Program-made: the position numbers and the translations under genes | Part shown: piece after piece, positions 10,562 through 21,933 of the stretch | Position numbering within the stretch: position 1 is the first letter of the stretch | Layout of the letters: each line of letters starts with the position of its first letter | Notes under the pieces: generated by a model | Seen by the model: the letters and a program-made list of their open reading frames with translations, nothing else | Database searches by the model: none | Told to the model about the DNA's origin: nothing | Assembly (NCBI RefSeq): GCF_900636385.1 | Contig: NZ_LR134269.1 | Location: forward strand, 1,178,001-1,242,000 | Length of the DNA stretch: 64,000 bases | Direction: 5' to 3' | Source: Staphylococcus warneri | GTDB lineage: Bacteria; Bacillota; Bacilli; Staphylococcales; Staphylococcaceae

Positions 10562-11695
10562 GTGACAATACAAAGCGCATATATTCATATACCTTTTTGC
10601 GTTCGCATATGTACTTACTGTGACTTCAACAAGTATTTTATCGATAAGCAACCAGTTGATGAATATTTAGATGCATTAATTTTAGAGATGGAACGACGTA
10701 CCCAAAATGCTAATACGAAATTAAAAACAATGTATGTAGGTGGAGGTACTCCAACAGCTCTCAATATAGACCAATTAAATAAATTCTTATCAGCAATTAA
10801 TAGAATTTTCACTATTGAAGGTGAATTTAGTTTTGAAGCGAACCCTGATGAATTAACATTCGAAAAAGTAAAATTACTTAAAGCATTTGGTGTGAATCGA
10901 GTATCTATGGGAGTACAAACATTTAAACCTGAATTGTTAGAAATTCTTGGAAGAACACACAAAACAGAAGATATCTATGATGCTGTAAGAAATGCTAGAG
11001 ATGCCGGGATCGAATCTATTAGTTTGGACTTAATGTATCATTTACCTCAACAAACCTTAGAGGATTTTGAAAAAAGTTTGAATTTAGCTATGAAAATGGA
11101 TATTGATCATATCTCAAGTTATGGATTAATTCTAGAGCCCAAAACTCAATTTTATAACATGTATAGAAAAGGTCATTTAAAATTGCCTAATGAAGATTTA
11201 GGCGCAGAAATGTATCAGACTTTAATGCATAAAATTGAAGACTCAAAATTCCATCAATACGAAATTTCAAATTTTGCTATAGAAGGTCATGAGTCAGAGC
11301 ATAATAAGGTATATTGGTTAAATGAAGAATACTATGGTTTCGGAGCAGGAGCGAGTGGTTATACAAATGGCGTACGTTATACAAATGTAAATCCTGTCAA
11401 TCACTATATAAAAGCTATTGCTAATCAAGAAGAACCCATATTAACAGAGACACGTCCAACTACAAACGAACAAATGGAAGAAGAAATGTTTCTAGGATTA
11501 AGGTTAAATTGCGGTGTTAACAAAAATAAATTCAATGAAAAATTTAATACAACGATCGACCGAATATTTGGTCAAACTATTATTGAGTTAAAAAATAGAA
11601 AGTTAATTGAAGAAACTCAAGATTATATTTATCTAACCGAAAGAGGAAAAGTCATTGGTAATGAGGTTTTTGAAGCATTTTTATTAAATAGTTAA
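10562..11695 (+). CDS. hemW: HemW, radical-SAM heme chaperone
   Basis: A 377-residue radical SAM protein with the iron-sulfur CxxxCxxC ligands C13, C17 and C20 (FCVRICTYCDF), the VGGGTPT glycine motif near 60, and the HemW C-terminal domain (TTNEQMEEEMFLGLRL). HemW-type proteins were long annotated as oxygen-independent coproporphyrinogen oxidase; current evidence supports heme trafficking. The start is GTG at 10562, behind GGAGG. Confidence 0.93.
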   Translation: MTIQSAYIHIPFCVRICTYCDFNKYFIDKQPVDEYLDALILEMERRTQNANTKLKTMYVGGGTPTALNIDQLNKFLSAINRIFTIEGEFSFEANPDELTFEKVKLLKAFGVNRVSMGVQTFKPELLEILGRTHKTEDIYDAVRNARDAGIESISLDLMYHLPQQTLEDFEKSLNLAMKMDIDHISSYGLILEPKTQFYNMYRKGHLKLPNEDLGAEMYQTLMHKIEDSKFHQYEISNFAIEGHESEHNKVYWLNEEYYGFGAGASGYTNGVRYTNVNPVNHYIKAIANQEEPILTETRPTTNEQMEEEMFLGLRLNCGVNKNKFNEKFNTTIDRIFGQTIIELKNRKLIEETQDYIYLTERGKVIGNEVFEAFLLNS

Positions 11696-11723
11696 AATAA
11701 ATTTAAAATTCTAGAGCTTTAAC

Positions 11724-11740
11724 ATTGACTTACTTTGACC
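11724..11740 (+). promoter_or_regulatory. CtsR operator (direct heptad repeat) upstream of hrcA
   Basis: Two heptads, ATTGACT (11724-11730) and TTTGACC (11734-11740), are separated by three bases. They match the TTTGACY-N3-TTTGACY form of the CtsR box at 13 of 14 heptad positions. Dual CtsR and HrcA control of the dnaK operon is known in S. aureus, and this arrangement fits it. Confidence 0.75.
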
Positions 11741-11757
11741 AATTTGATAAATTATAA

Positions 11758-11784
11758 TTAGCACTTGAGAGAAAAGAGTGCTAA
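11758..11784 (+). promoter_or_regulatory. CIRCE element (HrcA operator)
   Basis: TTAGCACTT, nine bases, then GAGTGCTAA: an 8/9 inverted match to the CIRCE consensus. A perfect -10 hexamer TATAAT (11753-11758) overlaps its left end, so HrcA bound here would cover the transcription start. The -35 is ambiguous because TTGACT and TTGACC of the CtsR box both lie at non-ideal spacing. Confidence 0.95.
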
Positions 11785-11796
11785 TGAGGTGAAAAC

Positions 11797-12774
11797 ATGA
11801 TAACAGATAGACAATTAAGCATTTTAAATGCAATTGTTGAAGATTATGTTGATTATGGACAACCCATTGGTTCTAAAACACTGATCGATCGTCACAATTT
11901 AAATGTAAGTCCTGCGACGATACGTAACGAAATGAAACAACTTGAGGATATGAATTTCATTGAGAAAGTCCATACTTCCTCGGGACGTTCACCATCTGAA
12001 TTAGGTTTTAGATATTATGTTAATCAATTATTAGAACAAACATCTCATCAAAATTCAAACAAAATTCAACGTTTAAATCAATTAATGGTTGAGAATCATT
12101 ATGATACATCATCTGCTTTGTCTTACTTCGCAAATGAATTATCAATGATGTCTCAATATGCAACGTTGGTTGTTCGTCCTAATCATAATCAAGATATTAT
12201 AAATAATATTCATTTGATTCGTGCTAATACACATTTAGTGATTATGGTTATCGTATTTTCATCAGGTCATGTTGAAAATGTGCATCTAACATCCGAACTA
12301 CCTTTAACCAATGATGAATTAAATAAAATATCAAACTTCTTGTCACAACAATATGATGAGTTAGTTAAAGGTCAGATTGAAGAGATAGATAGATTTGCAC
12401 AAGATCAAAATGAAGCTCATTTTATTAAACAACTAATTAAAATGATGAATTTACACATTTCCAATCAAAGTAATAGCATTTACATGGGTGGAAAGGTTAA
12501 ACTGATTGATGCATTGAATGAATCAAATGTATCTTCAATTCAACCCATCCTGCAATATATCGAATCAAATCGAATTGTAGAGCTATTAGATGATATATCT
12601 ACATCTCATATCAATGTAAAAATTGGTAAAGAGATAGATGAAAATTTAAGCGATATATCCATCGTAACAACTCAGTATCACTTTGATGAGAAACTCAAAG
12701 GTCAAATTGCGGTTATTGGACCAACTGCGATGCATTATCAAAATGTGATTCAATTACTCAACCAAATTTGGTAA
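11797..12774 (+). CDS. hrcA: Heat-inducible transcription repressor HrcA
   Basis: A 325-residue repressor with an N-terminal winged helix ([19 protein letters not shown]... [13 protein letters not shown], about 1-70, with [16 protein letters not shown] after it) and a C-terminal ligand/dimer domain. It represses its own operon through the CIRCE element just upstream and needs GroEL to stay active. It is the first gene of hrcA-grpE-dnaK-dnaJ. Confidence 0.98.
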   Translation: MITDRQLSILNAIVEDYVDYGQPIGSKTLIDRHNLNVSPATIRNEMKQLEDMNFIEKVHTSSGRSPSELGFRYYVNQLLEQTSHQNSNKIQRLNQLMVENHYDTSSALSYFANELSMMSQYATLVVRPNHNQDIINNIHLIRANTHLVIMVIVFSSGHVENVHLTSELPLTNDELNKISNFLSQQYDELVKGQIEEIDRFAQDQNEAHFIKQLIKMMNLHISNQSNSIYMGGKVKLIDALNESNVSSIQPILQYIESNRIVELLDDISTSHINVKIGKEIDENLSDISIVTTQYHFDEKLKGQIAVIGPTAMHYQNVIQLLNQIW

Positions 12775-12804
12775 TGTAATTAGAATTGTATTGGAGGGCA
12801 CAAA

Positions 12805-13446
12805 ATGACAGAAAAAGACGAATCAGTGAAACAAAATGCTGAATCACAAACAGAAGAAACAACAGAAAACAACTCTGAAGAAGCATCTAATTCAGTAGAA
12901 AACACTGAATCTAATAATTCGCAAGATGTTGAAACAAATGAAGAAGCGACAAATAAGGATGCTTCAAATGAAGATGATGAAAATGTAGATCCAAAAGATC
13001 AAGAAATTGAACGTTTGCAACAATTAGCAAATGATAATGAAGAAAAATATTTAAGATTATATGCAGAATTCGAAAATTATAAACGTCGAATTCAAAATGA
13101 AAACAAAATCAATAAAACCTATCAAGCTCAAGGCGTCTTAACTGACATATTACCAACAATTGATAATATTGAACGCGCACTTCAAATTGAAGGAGATAAT
13201 GATTCATTTAAATCACTTCAAAAAGGTGTTCAAATGGTACATGAAAGCCTATTAAGAGCTCTGAAAGATAATGGTCTTGAAGAAATTGAATCTGAAGGTC
13301 AATCTTTTGATCCAAATGTACATCAAGCTGTAGTTCAAGATGATAATCCTGAATATGAATCAGGTGTTATCACACAAGAATTACAAAAAGGGTACAAATT
13401 AAAAGATAGAGTATTAAGACCATCAATGGTTAAAGTAAACCAATAA
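12805..13446 (+). CDS. grpE: GrpE, nucleotide exchange factor for DnaK
   Basis: A 213-residue protein. The N-terminal 65 residues are acidic and rich in Asn, Glu and Ser (probably disordered), followed by a long coiled coil (about 65-115) and the C-terminal beta domain ending [17 protein letters not shown]. GrpE dimers release ADP from DnaK. It lies behind GGAGG with a 30-base gap from hrcA. Confidence 0.98.
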   Translation: MTEKDESVKQNAESQTEETTENNSEEASNSVENTESNNSQDVETNEEATNKDASNEDDENVDPKDQEIERLQQLANDNEEKYLRLYAEFENYKRRIQNENKINKTYQAQGVLTDILPTIDNIERALQIEGDNDSFKSLQKGVQMVHESLLRALKDNGLEEIESEGQSFDPNVHQAVVQDDNPEYESGVITQELQKGYKLKDRVLRPSMVKVNQ

Positions 13447-13480
13447 AAATTGGCGAAAAAACATTGAACAAAATGATTAA

Positions 13481-15337
<1,857 letters not shown>

Positions 15338-15376
15338 TATCTAATTCAATTGAATTAACTTCTTGCAAAGCTATTA

Positions 15377-15416
15377 AAAAAGTCAAAGTCAATTGCACAT
15401 TGGCTTTGGCTTTTTA
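15377..15416 (+). terminator. Hairpin between dnaK and dnaJ
   Basis: AAAAAGTCAAAGTCAAT (15377-15393) pairs with ATTGGCTTTGGCTTTTT (15399-15415) through a long stem with two G-T pairs, followed by T-rich sequence. It may attenuate dnaJ relative to dnaK or stabilise the upstream mRNA. Confidence 0.75.
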
Positions 15417-15477
15417 TTTGGATAGTTAATATGAATTAGTTAAACTAATCTTGTTAGTATAAAAAGGAGAGGTTACT

Positions 15478-16613
15478 GTGGCCAAAAGAGATTATTATGA
15501 GGTCTTAGGAGTAAGTAAAGGTGCTTCTAAAGACGAAATTAAAAAAGCTTACAGAAAATTATCGAAAAAATATCATCCCGACATCAATAAAGAAGAAGGC
15601 GCAGATGAAAAATTTAAAGAAATATCTGAAGCATATGAAGTGTTAAGTGATGATAATAAAAGAGCAAATTATGATCAATTCGGACATGCTGGCGCTCAAG
15701 GTGGTTTCGGTAGTCAAGGCTTTGGCGGAGGCGACTTTGGCGGATTTAGTGGAGGTGGCTTCGAAGATATTTTCAGTTCATTCTTCGGCGGTGCCTCAAG
15801 ACAACGTGATCCTAATGCACCACGTAAAGGTGATGACCTACAATATACGATGACTATCACATTTGACGAAGCAGTATTCGGTGGTAAAAAGAAATTTCAA
15901 TTCGCAAAGATGTCACTTGTCATACATGTGATGGTGAAGGTGCAAAACCTGGAACTAATAAGAAAACATGTAGTTATTGTAACGGAGCAGGATCAGTTTC
16001 AGTAGAACAAAATACGATTCTAGGTAGAGTTAGAACAGAACAAGTTTGTCCTAAATGTGAAGGTAGCGGTCAAGAGTTTGAAGAACCATGTCCAACATGT
16101 CATGGTAAAGGAACTGAAAATAAAACAGTCAAATTAGAAGTCACTATCCCTGAAGGTGTTGATAATGAACAACAAATACGTCTTGCTGGCGAAGGTTCTC
16201 CAGGTGTTAACGGTGGTCCTAGTGGCGACTTATATGTTGTTTTCAGAGTTAAACCTTCTGAAGTATTCAAACGTGATGGCGATGATATTTATTATGATTT
16301 AAATATTAGTTTCCCTCAAGCCGCATTAGGTGATGAAGTTAAAATCCCTACTTTAAATAGTAATGTCGTATTAACAATTCCTGCAGGTACACAAACTGGA
16401 AAACAATTCCGCCTAAAAGATAAAGGTATTAAAAATGTACACGGATATGGACATGGTGACTTATTTGTTAATATTAAGGTGCTAACACCAACTAAAATGA
16501 CGGAACGTCAAAAAGAATTAATGAAAGAATTTGCAGATATAAATGGTGAAGAATTAACTGAGCAACCATCTAATTTTAAAGATAAAGCAAAAAGATTCTT
16601 TAAAGGAGAATAA
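15478..16613 (+). pseudogene. dnaJ: DnaJ (Hsp40), interrupted by a one-base frameshift
   Basis: Co-chaperone that stimulates DnaK ATPase. The first frame (from GTG 15478) encodes the J domain with HPD at 33-35 and the Gly/Phe-rich region, then goes off-family after about residue 137 and stops at 16005. The -1 frame from about 15891 to TAA at 16611-16613 carries the expected remainder: all four CxxCxGxG zinc repeats and the C-terminal domain ending AKRFFKGE. Adding one base to the A5 run at 15886-15890 restores a 378-residue protein, the normal length. Either a sequencing indel or a real mutation; as written the zinc domain is lost. Confidence 0.93.
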
Positions 16614-16618
16614 AAATA

Positions 16619-17557
16619 ATGAATTGGACGGAACTATCAATCGTAGTAAACCATGATGTTGAATATTTGGTTACAGATATACTAGAAAATTATGGATCAA
16701 ATGGAGTAGTTATAGAAGATTCCAATGACTTAACCAATCCACCAGAAGATAAATTTGGCGAGATTTACGAATTAAATAGCGAAGATTATCCATCAGAAGG
16801 TGTTAGATTAAAAGCTTACTTTAATGAAATGACCTTTGATGATACAATGCTATCTAATATAGAGAAGGACATTTTATCGCTACAAGATATCGATCAGAAC
16901 ATTTTAAATATTTCACATCAAACAATTGCAGAAGCAGATTGGGAAAATGAATGGAAAAATTATTTTCATCCTTTCAGAGCATCTGAAACATTTACGATTG
17001 TTCCTAGTTGGGAAACCTATACTAAAGAATCAGCAAATGAACTTTGTATAGAATTAGACCCTGGAATGGCTTTTGGTACTGGAGATCATCCCACAACAAG
17101 TATGTGTTTAAAAGCAATTGAGCACTTTGTAGAGCCTCAACATTCTGTAATCGATGTAGGTACTGGGTCAGGTATTTTAAGTATTGCAAGTCACTTGATT
17201 GGTGTTAAAAGAATTAAAGCTTTAGATATCGATGAGATGGCAGTCAATGTAGCCAAAGAGAATTTCGAAAAGAATCATTGTTTAAACGCGATCGAAGCAG
17301 TTCCTGGCAATTTGTTAAAAGATGAAAAAGAACATTTTGATATAGTTATTGCAAATATTTTAGCTCATATTATTGATGAAATGATAGAAGACGCTTATAA
17401 TACAGTCAATGAAGATGGTTATTTTATAACTTCCGGTATTATTGAAGAAAAATACGAAGATATTGAATCACATATGAAGCGTGTAGGTTTTAAAATTATT
17501 TCAGTTCAACATGACAACGGTTGGGTTTGTATCGTTGGTCAGAAAGTGAGTGACTAA
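16619..17557 (+). CDS. prmA: Ribosomal protein L11 methyltransferase
   Basis: A 312-residue enzyme that trimethylates ribosomal protein L11. The N-terminal substrate-recognition domain (about 1-100) is followed by the conserved [11 protein letters not shown] segment and a SAM-binding domain with [19 protein letters not shown] and [14 protein letters not shown], plus the NILAHII motif. It starts 5 bases after dnaJ and is followed by rsmE with the two genes abutting or slightly overlapping. Confidence 0.97.
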   Translation: MNWTELSIVVNHDVEYLVTDILENYGSNGVVIEDSNDLTNPPEDKFGEIYELNSEDYPSEGVRLKAYFNEMTFDDTMLSNIEKDILSLQDIDQNILNISHQTIAEADWENEWKNYFHPFRASETFTIVPSWETYTKESANELCIELDPGMAFGTGDHPTTSMCLKAIEHFVEPQHSVIDVGTGSGILSIASHLIGVKRIKALDIDEMAVNVAKENFEKNHCLNAIEAVPGNLLKDEKEHFDIVIANILAHIIDEMIEDAYNTVNEDGYFITSGIIEEKYEDIESHMKRVGFKIISVQHDNGWVCIVGQKVSD

Positions 17558-17558
17558 T

Positions 17559-18311
17559 TTGCAAAGATATTTTATCAATCAAAACGCTGATGAAAGTCAG
17601 CGTTTTTTTATTACAAATAAAGAAGATATACATCATATTAAGAATGTGATGAGACATAGTGAAGGCCAACTGATAGTCATCACATTTAATGATCAAAATG
17701 TCTATACATGTAAAATCATCCATTTAGCAGATCAAGAAGTAGAAGTTGAATTAATAGAAAAGCAAGATATTGATACTGAGTTACCGCAGCATATTACGAT
17801 ATGCAGTGGGTTAATTAAAGCAGATAAATACGAATGGATGATTCAAAAGGCAACTGAACTAGGTGCTAGTGGATTTATAGCTGTTGAAATGCAACGTTCT
17901 ATAGTTAAATTAAATCATACAAAGGTGTCAAAAAAGCTTGAAAGATGGCAAAAAATTATAAAAGAAGCGGCTGAACAAAGTTATCGATTAACTATTCCAC
18001 ATATCAGTTATCTATCGAATTCAAAGTCAATTTGTGATATTATAAATCAGTATGATTATGTCCTTGTTGCTTATGAAGAAGAAGCTAAACATGGTGAAAT
18101 CAGTCATTTTAAGCATATGTTAAAGCAATTTAAGCCACAAGATCGTGTATTACTTATATTTGGTCCTGAAGGCGGACTATCTGATGAAGAAGTGTCAATG
18201 TTAAAATCTCATTCACAGTTAGTTGGTTTAGGACCAAGAATTTTACGGGCAGAAACAGCGCCATTATATACATTAGGCGCATTAAGTTATGAAAAAGAAT
18301 TAATGGGGTGA
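17559..18311 (+). CDS. rsmE: 16S rRNA m3U1498 methyltransferase RsmE
   Basis: A SPOUT-class methyltransferase with an N-terminal PUA-like domain beginning MQRYFINQN and the C-terminal knot motifs LIFGPEGGLSDEE and GLGPRILRAETAPLYTLGAL. I choose TTG at 17559 because family members begin MQRYF. A GTG at 17550 would add three residues and overlap prmA by 8 bases; the sequence does not settle this. Confidence 0.95.
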   Translation: MQRYFINQNADESQRFFITNKEDIHHIKNVMRHSEGQLIVITFNDQNVYTCKIIHLADQEVEVELIEKQDIDTELPQHITICSGLIKADKYEWMIQKATELGASGFIAVEMQRSIVKLNHTKVSKKLERWQKIIKEAAEQSYRLTIPHISYLSNSKSICDIINQYDYVLVAYEEEAKHGEISHFKHMLKQFKPQDRVLLIFGPEGGLSDEEVSMLKSHSQLVGLGPRILRAETAPLYTLGALSYEKELMG

Positions 18312-18316
18312 ACAAT

Positions 18317-19663
18317 ATGTCCACAGTTGCGTTTCACACTTTAGGTTGTAAAGTTAACCACTATGAAACAGAAGCAATTTGGCAATTATTTAAGGAAGCA
18401 GATTACGAGCGAGTTGATTTTGAAACAAATGCAGATGTATTTGTTATCAATACTTGTACTGTAACTAATACTGGTGATAAAAAAAGTAGACAAATCATTA
18501 GAAGAGCAATCAGAAAAAATCCAGACGCTGTCGTTTGTGTTACTGGTTGCTATGCGCAAACATCTTCAGCAGAAATTATGGAGATTCCTGGCGTAGATGT
18601 CGTAGTAGGAACACAAGATAGACATAAATTACTAGATTATATAGATGAGTTCCAAAAAGAACGTCAACCAATTAATGGTGTAGGTAACATCATGAAAAAC
18701 CGTAAATATGAAGAATTAGATGTACCATACTTCACAGATAGAACAAGAGCATCCTTAAAAATACAAGAAGGTTGTAATAATTTCTGTACATTCTGTATTA
18801 TTCCATGGGCACGTGGTTTAATGAGATCAAGAGATCCTGAAAAAGTTGTAGAACAAGCTACAACATTAGTTAACGCGGGTTATAAAGAAATTGTTTTAAC
18901 TGGTATCCATACAGGTGGATATGGTCAAGATCTTAAGAATTACAACTTAGCACAATTATTAAGAGATTTAGATCAAGTGGATGGTTTAGAACGTATTCGT
19001 ATTTCTTCTATTGAAGCAAGTCAACTGACTGATGAAGTCATTGATGTCTTAGAACGTTCAAACAAAATCGTAAGACATTTACATGTACCGTTGCAATCTG
19101 GTTCTGATACGGTTCTTAAACGTATGAGACGTAAATACACTATGGAACATTTCTCTGAAAGAATTACTAAACTACATGAAGCATTACCAGATGTTGCAAT
19201 AACGAGTGATGTTATCGTAGGTTTCCCTGGTGAAACTGAAGAAGAATTTCAAGAAACGTATGACTTTATTGTTAAACATAAATTTTCTGAATTACACGTT
19301 TTCCCATATTCATCTAGAATTGGAACACCAGCAGCAAGAATGGACGATCAAATTGATGAAGAAATCAAAAATGAACGTGTTCACAAATTAATTGCATTAA
19401 GTGATCAACTTGCAAAAGAGTATGCTTCAAAATTTGAAGACGAAGTACTAGAAGTTATTCCTGAAGAAAAAGGCGAAAAACCAAATACATTAGTAGGATA
19501 TGCTGATAATTACATGAAAGTAGAATTTGAAGGTTCTGAAGATTTAATTGGTCAAATTATTAAAGTAAAAATTCAAAAAGCTGATTATCCTTTAAACTAC
19601 GGGAAAGCTATCCGTATCGTAGAACATGCAACAAATAAATCAGAACATGAAGTACTAGTTTAA
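18317..19663 (+). CDS. mtaB: tRNA A37 threonylcarbamoyladenosine methylthiotransferase MtaB
   Basis: A radical SAM methylthiotransferase that adds a methylthio group to t6A37 of tRNA. The order is the UPF0004 domain (FHTLGCKVNHYE, with further cysteines in NTCTVTN and VTGCYAQ), the radical SAM core with CNNFCTFC, and a C-terminal TRAM domain. ATG at 18317 is 5 bases behind GGGGTGA; an upstream in-frame GTG at 18308 overlaps that site and the rsmE stop. At 448 residues it is full length. Confidence 0.96.
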   Translation: MSTVAFHTLGCKVNHYETEAIWQLFKEADYERVDFETNADVFVINTCTVTNTGDKKSRQIIRRAIRKNPDAVVCVTGCYAQTSSAEIMEIPGVDVVVGTQDRHKLLDYIDEFQKERQPINGVGNIMKNRKYEELDVPYFTDRTRASLKIQEGCNNFCTFCIIPWARGLMRSRDPEKVVEQATTLVNAGYKEIVLTGIHTGGYGQDLKNYNLAQLLRDLDQVDGLERIRISSIEASQLTDEVIDVLERSNKIVRHLHVPLQSGSDTVLKRMRRKYTMEHFSERITKLHEALPDVAITSDVIVGFPGETEEEFQETYDFIVKHKFSELHVFPYSSRIGTPAARMDDQIDEEIKNERVHKLIALSDQLAKEYASKFEDEVLEVIPEEKGEKPNTLVGYADNYMKVEFEGSEDLIGQIIKVKIQKADYPLNYGKAIRIVEHATNKSEHEVLV

Positions 19664-19690
19664 TTATTTTAAAAATATAAATTTTAGTAA

Positions 19691-19719
19691 TTGACCGGAT
19701 ATTGGAGATATATTATACT
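19691..19719 (+). promoter_or_regulatory. Strong SigA promoter of rpsU
   Basis: A -35 hexamer TTGACC (19691-19696), a 17-base spacer and a -10 hexamer TATACT (19714-19719). This gives a leader of about 67 bases ending in the strong site GGAGGGAGGG. Confidence 0.75.
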
Positions 19720-19792
19720 AATTAAAGCATAGTTTTACCTATGCACTTGAATATATAAATTTCCGTTGATATTTGGAGGGAGGGAAATACAG

Positions 19793-19969
19793 ATGTCTAA
19801 AACAGTAGTACGTAAAAATGAATCACTTGAAGATGCTTTACGTCGATTTAAGCGTTCAGTTTCAAAAAGTGGTACTATCCAAGAAGTACGTAAACGTGAA
19901 TTTTACGAAAAACCTAGTGTTAAACGTAAAAAGAAATCAGAAGCTGCACGTAAACGTAAATTCAAATAA
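19793..19969 (+). CDS. rpsU: 30S ribosomal protein S21
   Basis: A 58-residue very basic protein opening [21 protein letters not shown] and ending in a Lys/Arg-rich tail, the normal bS21 length. I take ATG at 19793, behind GGAGGGAGGG; an upstream in-frame ATG would add nine residues not found in S21. It is transcribed from its own promoter and ends at a terminator. Confidence 0.98.
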
Positions 19970-20017
19970 TTAATAACTCTGTTGACTCCCTCAACAAGAA
20001 TGTTAATTATAAATATG

Positions 20018-20052
20018 AAACACCTCAGTTTGTAATCTGAGGTGTTTTTTGT
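20018..20052 (+). terminator. Terminator after rpsU
   Basis: AAACACCTCAG (20018-20028) and CTGAGGTGTTT (20037-20047) form a perfect 11-bp stem with an 8-base loop and a run of T on the 3' side. Confidence 0.9.
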
Positions 20053-20202
20053 TTGCTTTTTACAGTAAATTAAATTCATTGTTTATAACAAATCCCTCTG
20101 TAATTACTATTAATTTATACAAATTATTTTTTTATATATTAGTGAATCACTATAATATGACTGCGTTTTCATGTATAATTATTTTGAGAGCGAGGTGAAA
20201 GA

Positions 20203-20910
20203 ATGGGATATCTAAATGAAATACATACGTTACTCTTAACTCATTTTTCATCAGAGAATAATTGGGTTAATGACATTGCTAATATTATTGTTCATCCATT
20301 GGTATCACTTATTCTTACATGTATTATATTTTTAGGCTTTTTATATCAATTGTATTCTAAAAGGATTAATTTTATTGGTATTATCGCTTCGTTAGCCTTA
20401 TTAATCATGTTTTTAGGCTTTCTAATGCAAGGTGATGTCAATATTTTATCAGTCATATTATTTGCAGTGGGTGTTATTTTCGTCATTATTGAATTATTTG
20501 TCGTGGGAGCAGTCATTGGTATGATTGGCATGATTTTAATAACAATAAGCATAGTCATGTTAGGTAATAACTTATTACTCATGCTAGGTAATGTCATCGT
20601 AGCCTTAATATTATCAATCATTGAATGGGTGATTTTAGTTAAATTATTCAAAAGAAAGATTCCATTTTTGGAAAAGGTCATTTTAAAAGATTCAACAAAT
20701 ACTGAATCTGGATATACGTCTCATGATGATCGCTCTCATTTAGTTGGTAAAACAGCTCGAACTATTACTGATTTAAGACCAGCTGGTATCATAACTTGCG
20801 ATGATGATCGTATCGATGCAGTTTCTGATGGTACGTTTATATTAAGAAATAGACAAGTCAAAATACTAGAGGTTGAAGGTACACGAGTTGTTGTAAGAGA
20901 AATAGAATAA
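20203..20910 (+). CDS. NfeD-family membrane protein (partner of flotillin)
   Basis: A 235-residue protein with about five hydrophobic helices between residues 25 and 150 and a C-terminal soluble OB-like NfeD domain (LVGKTARTITDLRPAGIITCDDDRIDAVSDGTFI). NfeD proteins are encoded beside SPFH/flotillin proteins and act with them in membrane organisation. Here floA follows after 18 bases. The molecular activity is not established. Confidence 0.9.
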   Translation: MGYLNEIHTLLLTHFSSENNWVNDIANIIVHPLVSLILTCIIFLGFLYQLYSKRINFIGIIASLALLIMFLGFLMQGDVNILSVILFAVGVIFVIIELFVVGAVIGMIGMILITISIVMLGNNLLLMLGNVIVALILSIIEWVILVKLFKRKIPFLEKVILKDSTNTESGYTSHDDRSHLVGKTARTITDLRPAGIITCDDDRIDAVSDGTFILRNRQVKILEVEGTRVVVREIE

Positions 20911-20928
20911 TATAAAAGGAGAGATACA

Positions 20929-21918
20929 ATGTTTAGTATAGGATTTATTATAATTGCAGTTGTAATTATTGTAGCCTTATTAATACTTTTCTCATTTGTA
21001 CCGGTAGGTCTTTGGATTTCTGCTTTAGCTGCTGGTGTACATGTTGGTATTGGTACATTAGTAGGTATGCGTTTAAGAAGAGTATCACCTAGAAAAGTAA
21101 TTGGACCATTAATTAAAGCGCACAAAGCTGGATTGAATTTAAAAACAAATCAACTTGAATCACATTATCTTGCTGGAGGTAATGTAGATAGAGTTGTAGA
21201 CGCTAATATCGCCGCGCAACGTGCTGATATAGATTTGCCATTTGAACGAGGTGCAGCAATAGATTTAGCAGGTAGAGATGTATTAGAAGCAGTTCAAATG
21301 TCAGTTAACCCTAAAGTTATTGAAACACCATTTATTGCCGGTGTAGCTATGAACGGTATCGAAGTTAAAGCGAAAGCCCGCATTACTGTTCGCGCTAATA
21401 TTGCTCGTTTAGTAGGTGGTGCTGGTGAAGAAACTATCATCGCTCGTGTAGGTGAAGGTATTGTTTCAACAATTGGTTCTAGTAAACATCATACAGAAGT
21501 ACTTGAAAATCCTGACAATATTTCTAAAACAGTTTTAAGTAAAGGATTAGACTCAGGGACTGCTTTTGAAATACTTTCAATTGATATTGCCGATGTAGAT
21601 ATTAGTAAAAATATTGGTGCAGATTTACAAACTGAACAAGCACTTGCCGATAAAAATATTGCGCAAGCTAAAGCTGAAGAACGTCGTGCTATGGCTGTAG
21701 CTTCTGAACAAGAAATGAAAGCACGAGTACAAGAAATGCGTGCTAAAGTTGTAGAAGCTGAATCAGAAGTACCTCTAGCAATGGCAGAAGCTCTAAGATC
21801 AGGAAATATTGGCGTTAAAGATTACTATAATCTTAAAAATATAGAAGCCGATACTGGTATGAGAAATGCTATTAATAAGCGTACTGATCAAAATGATGAT
21901 GAATCACCAGAACAATAA
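20929..21918 (+). CDS. floA: Flotillin-like protein FloA
   Basis: A 329-residue SPFH-domain membrane scaffold. An N-terminal hydrophobic stretch (about 3-50) inserts in the membrane, followed by the SPFH domain (about 60-230) and an Ala/Glu/Lys-rich coiled coil ([29 protein letters not shown]). FloA organises functional membrane microdomains in Staphylococcus. It shares a likely operon with the upstream NfeD protein and the downstream anchored coil protein. Confidence 0.96.
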   Translation: MFSIGFIIIAVVIIVALLILFSFVPVGLWISALAAGVHVGIGTLVGMRLRRVSPRKVIGPLIKAHKAGLNLKTNQLESHYLAGGNVDRVVDANIAAQRADIDLPFERGAAIDLAGRDVLEAVQMSVNPKVIETPFIAGVAMNGIEVKAKARITVRANIARLVGGAGEETIIARVGEGIVSTIGSSKHHTEVLENPDNISKTVLSKGLDSGTAFEILSIDIADVDISKNIGADLQTEQALADKNIAQAKAEERRAMAVASEQEMKARVQEMRAKVVEAESEVPLAMAEALRSGNIGVKDYYNLKNIEADTGMRNAINKRTDQNDDESPEQ

Positions 21919-21933
21919 CTGTGGGGTGATTAA

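Noticed and set aside
10615..10962. Minus-strand open frame of 115 codons inside hemW
   Set aside because: Opposite strand of the conserved radical SAM core, no ribosome-binding site and no recognisable domain.
15885..15892. Programmed -1 frameshift in dnaJ at T-AAA-AAG
   Set aside because: The heptamer is not a proper slippery site (the P-site tRNA would have to re-pair with UAA), there is no clear downstream pseudoknot, and DnaJ is not known to be made this way.
20736..21125. Minus-strand open frame of 129 codons opposite the NfeD gene and floA
   Set aside because: It lies opposite two well-conserved genes, has unnatural composition (rich in Thr, Ile and Pro) and no ribosome site. It is a shadow of the coding strand.
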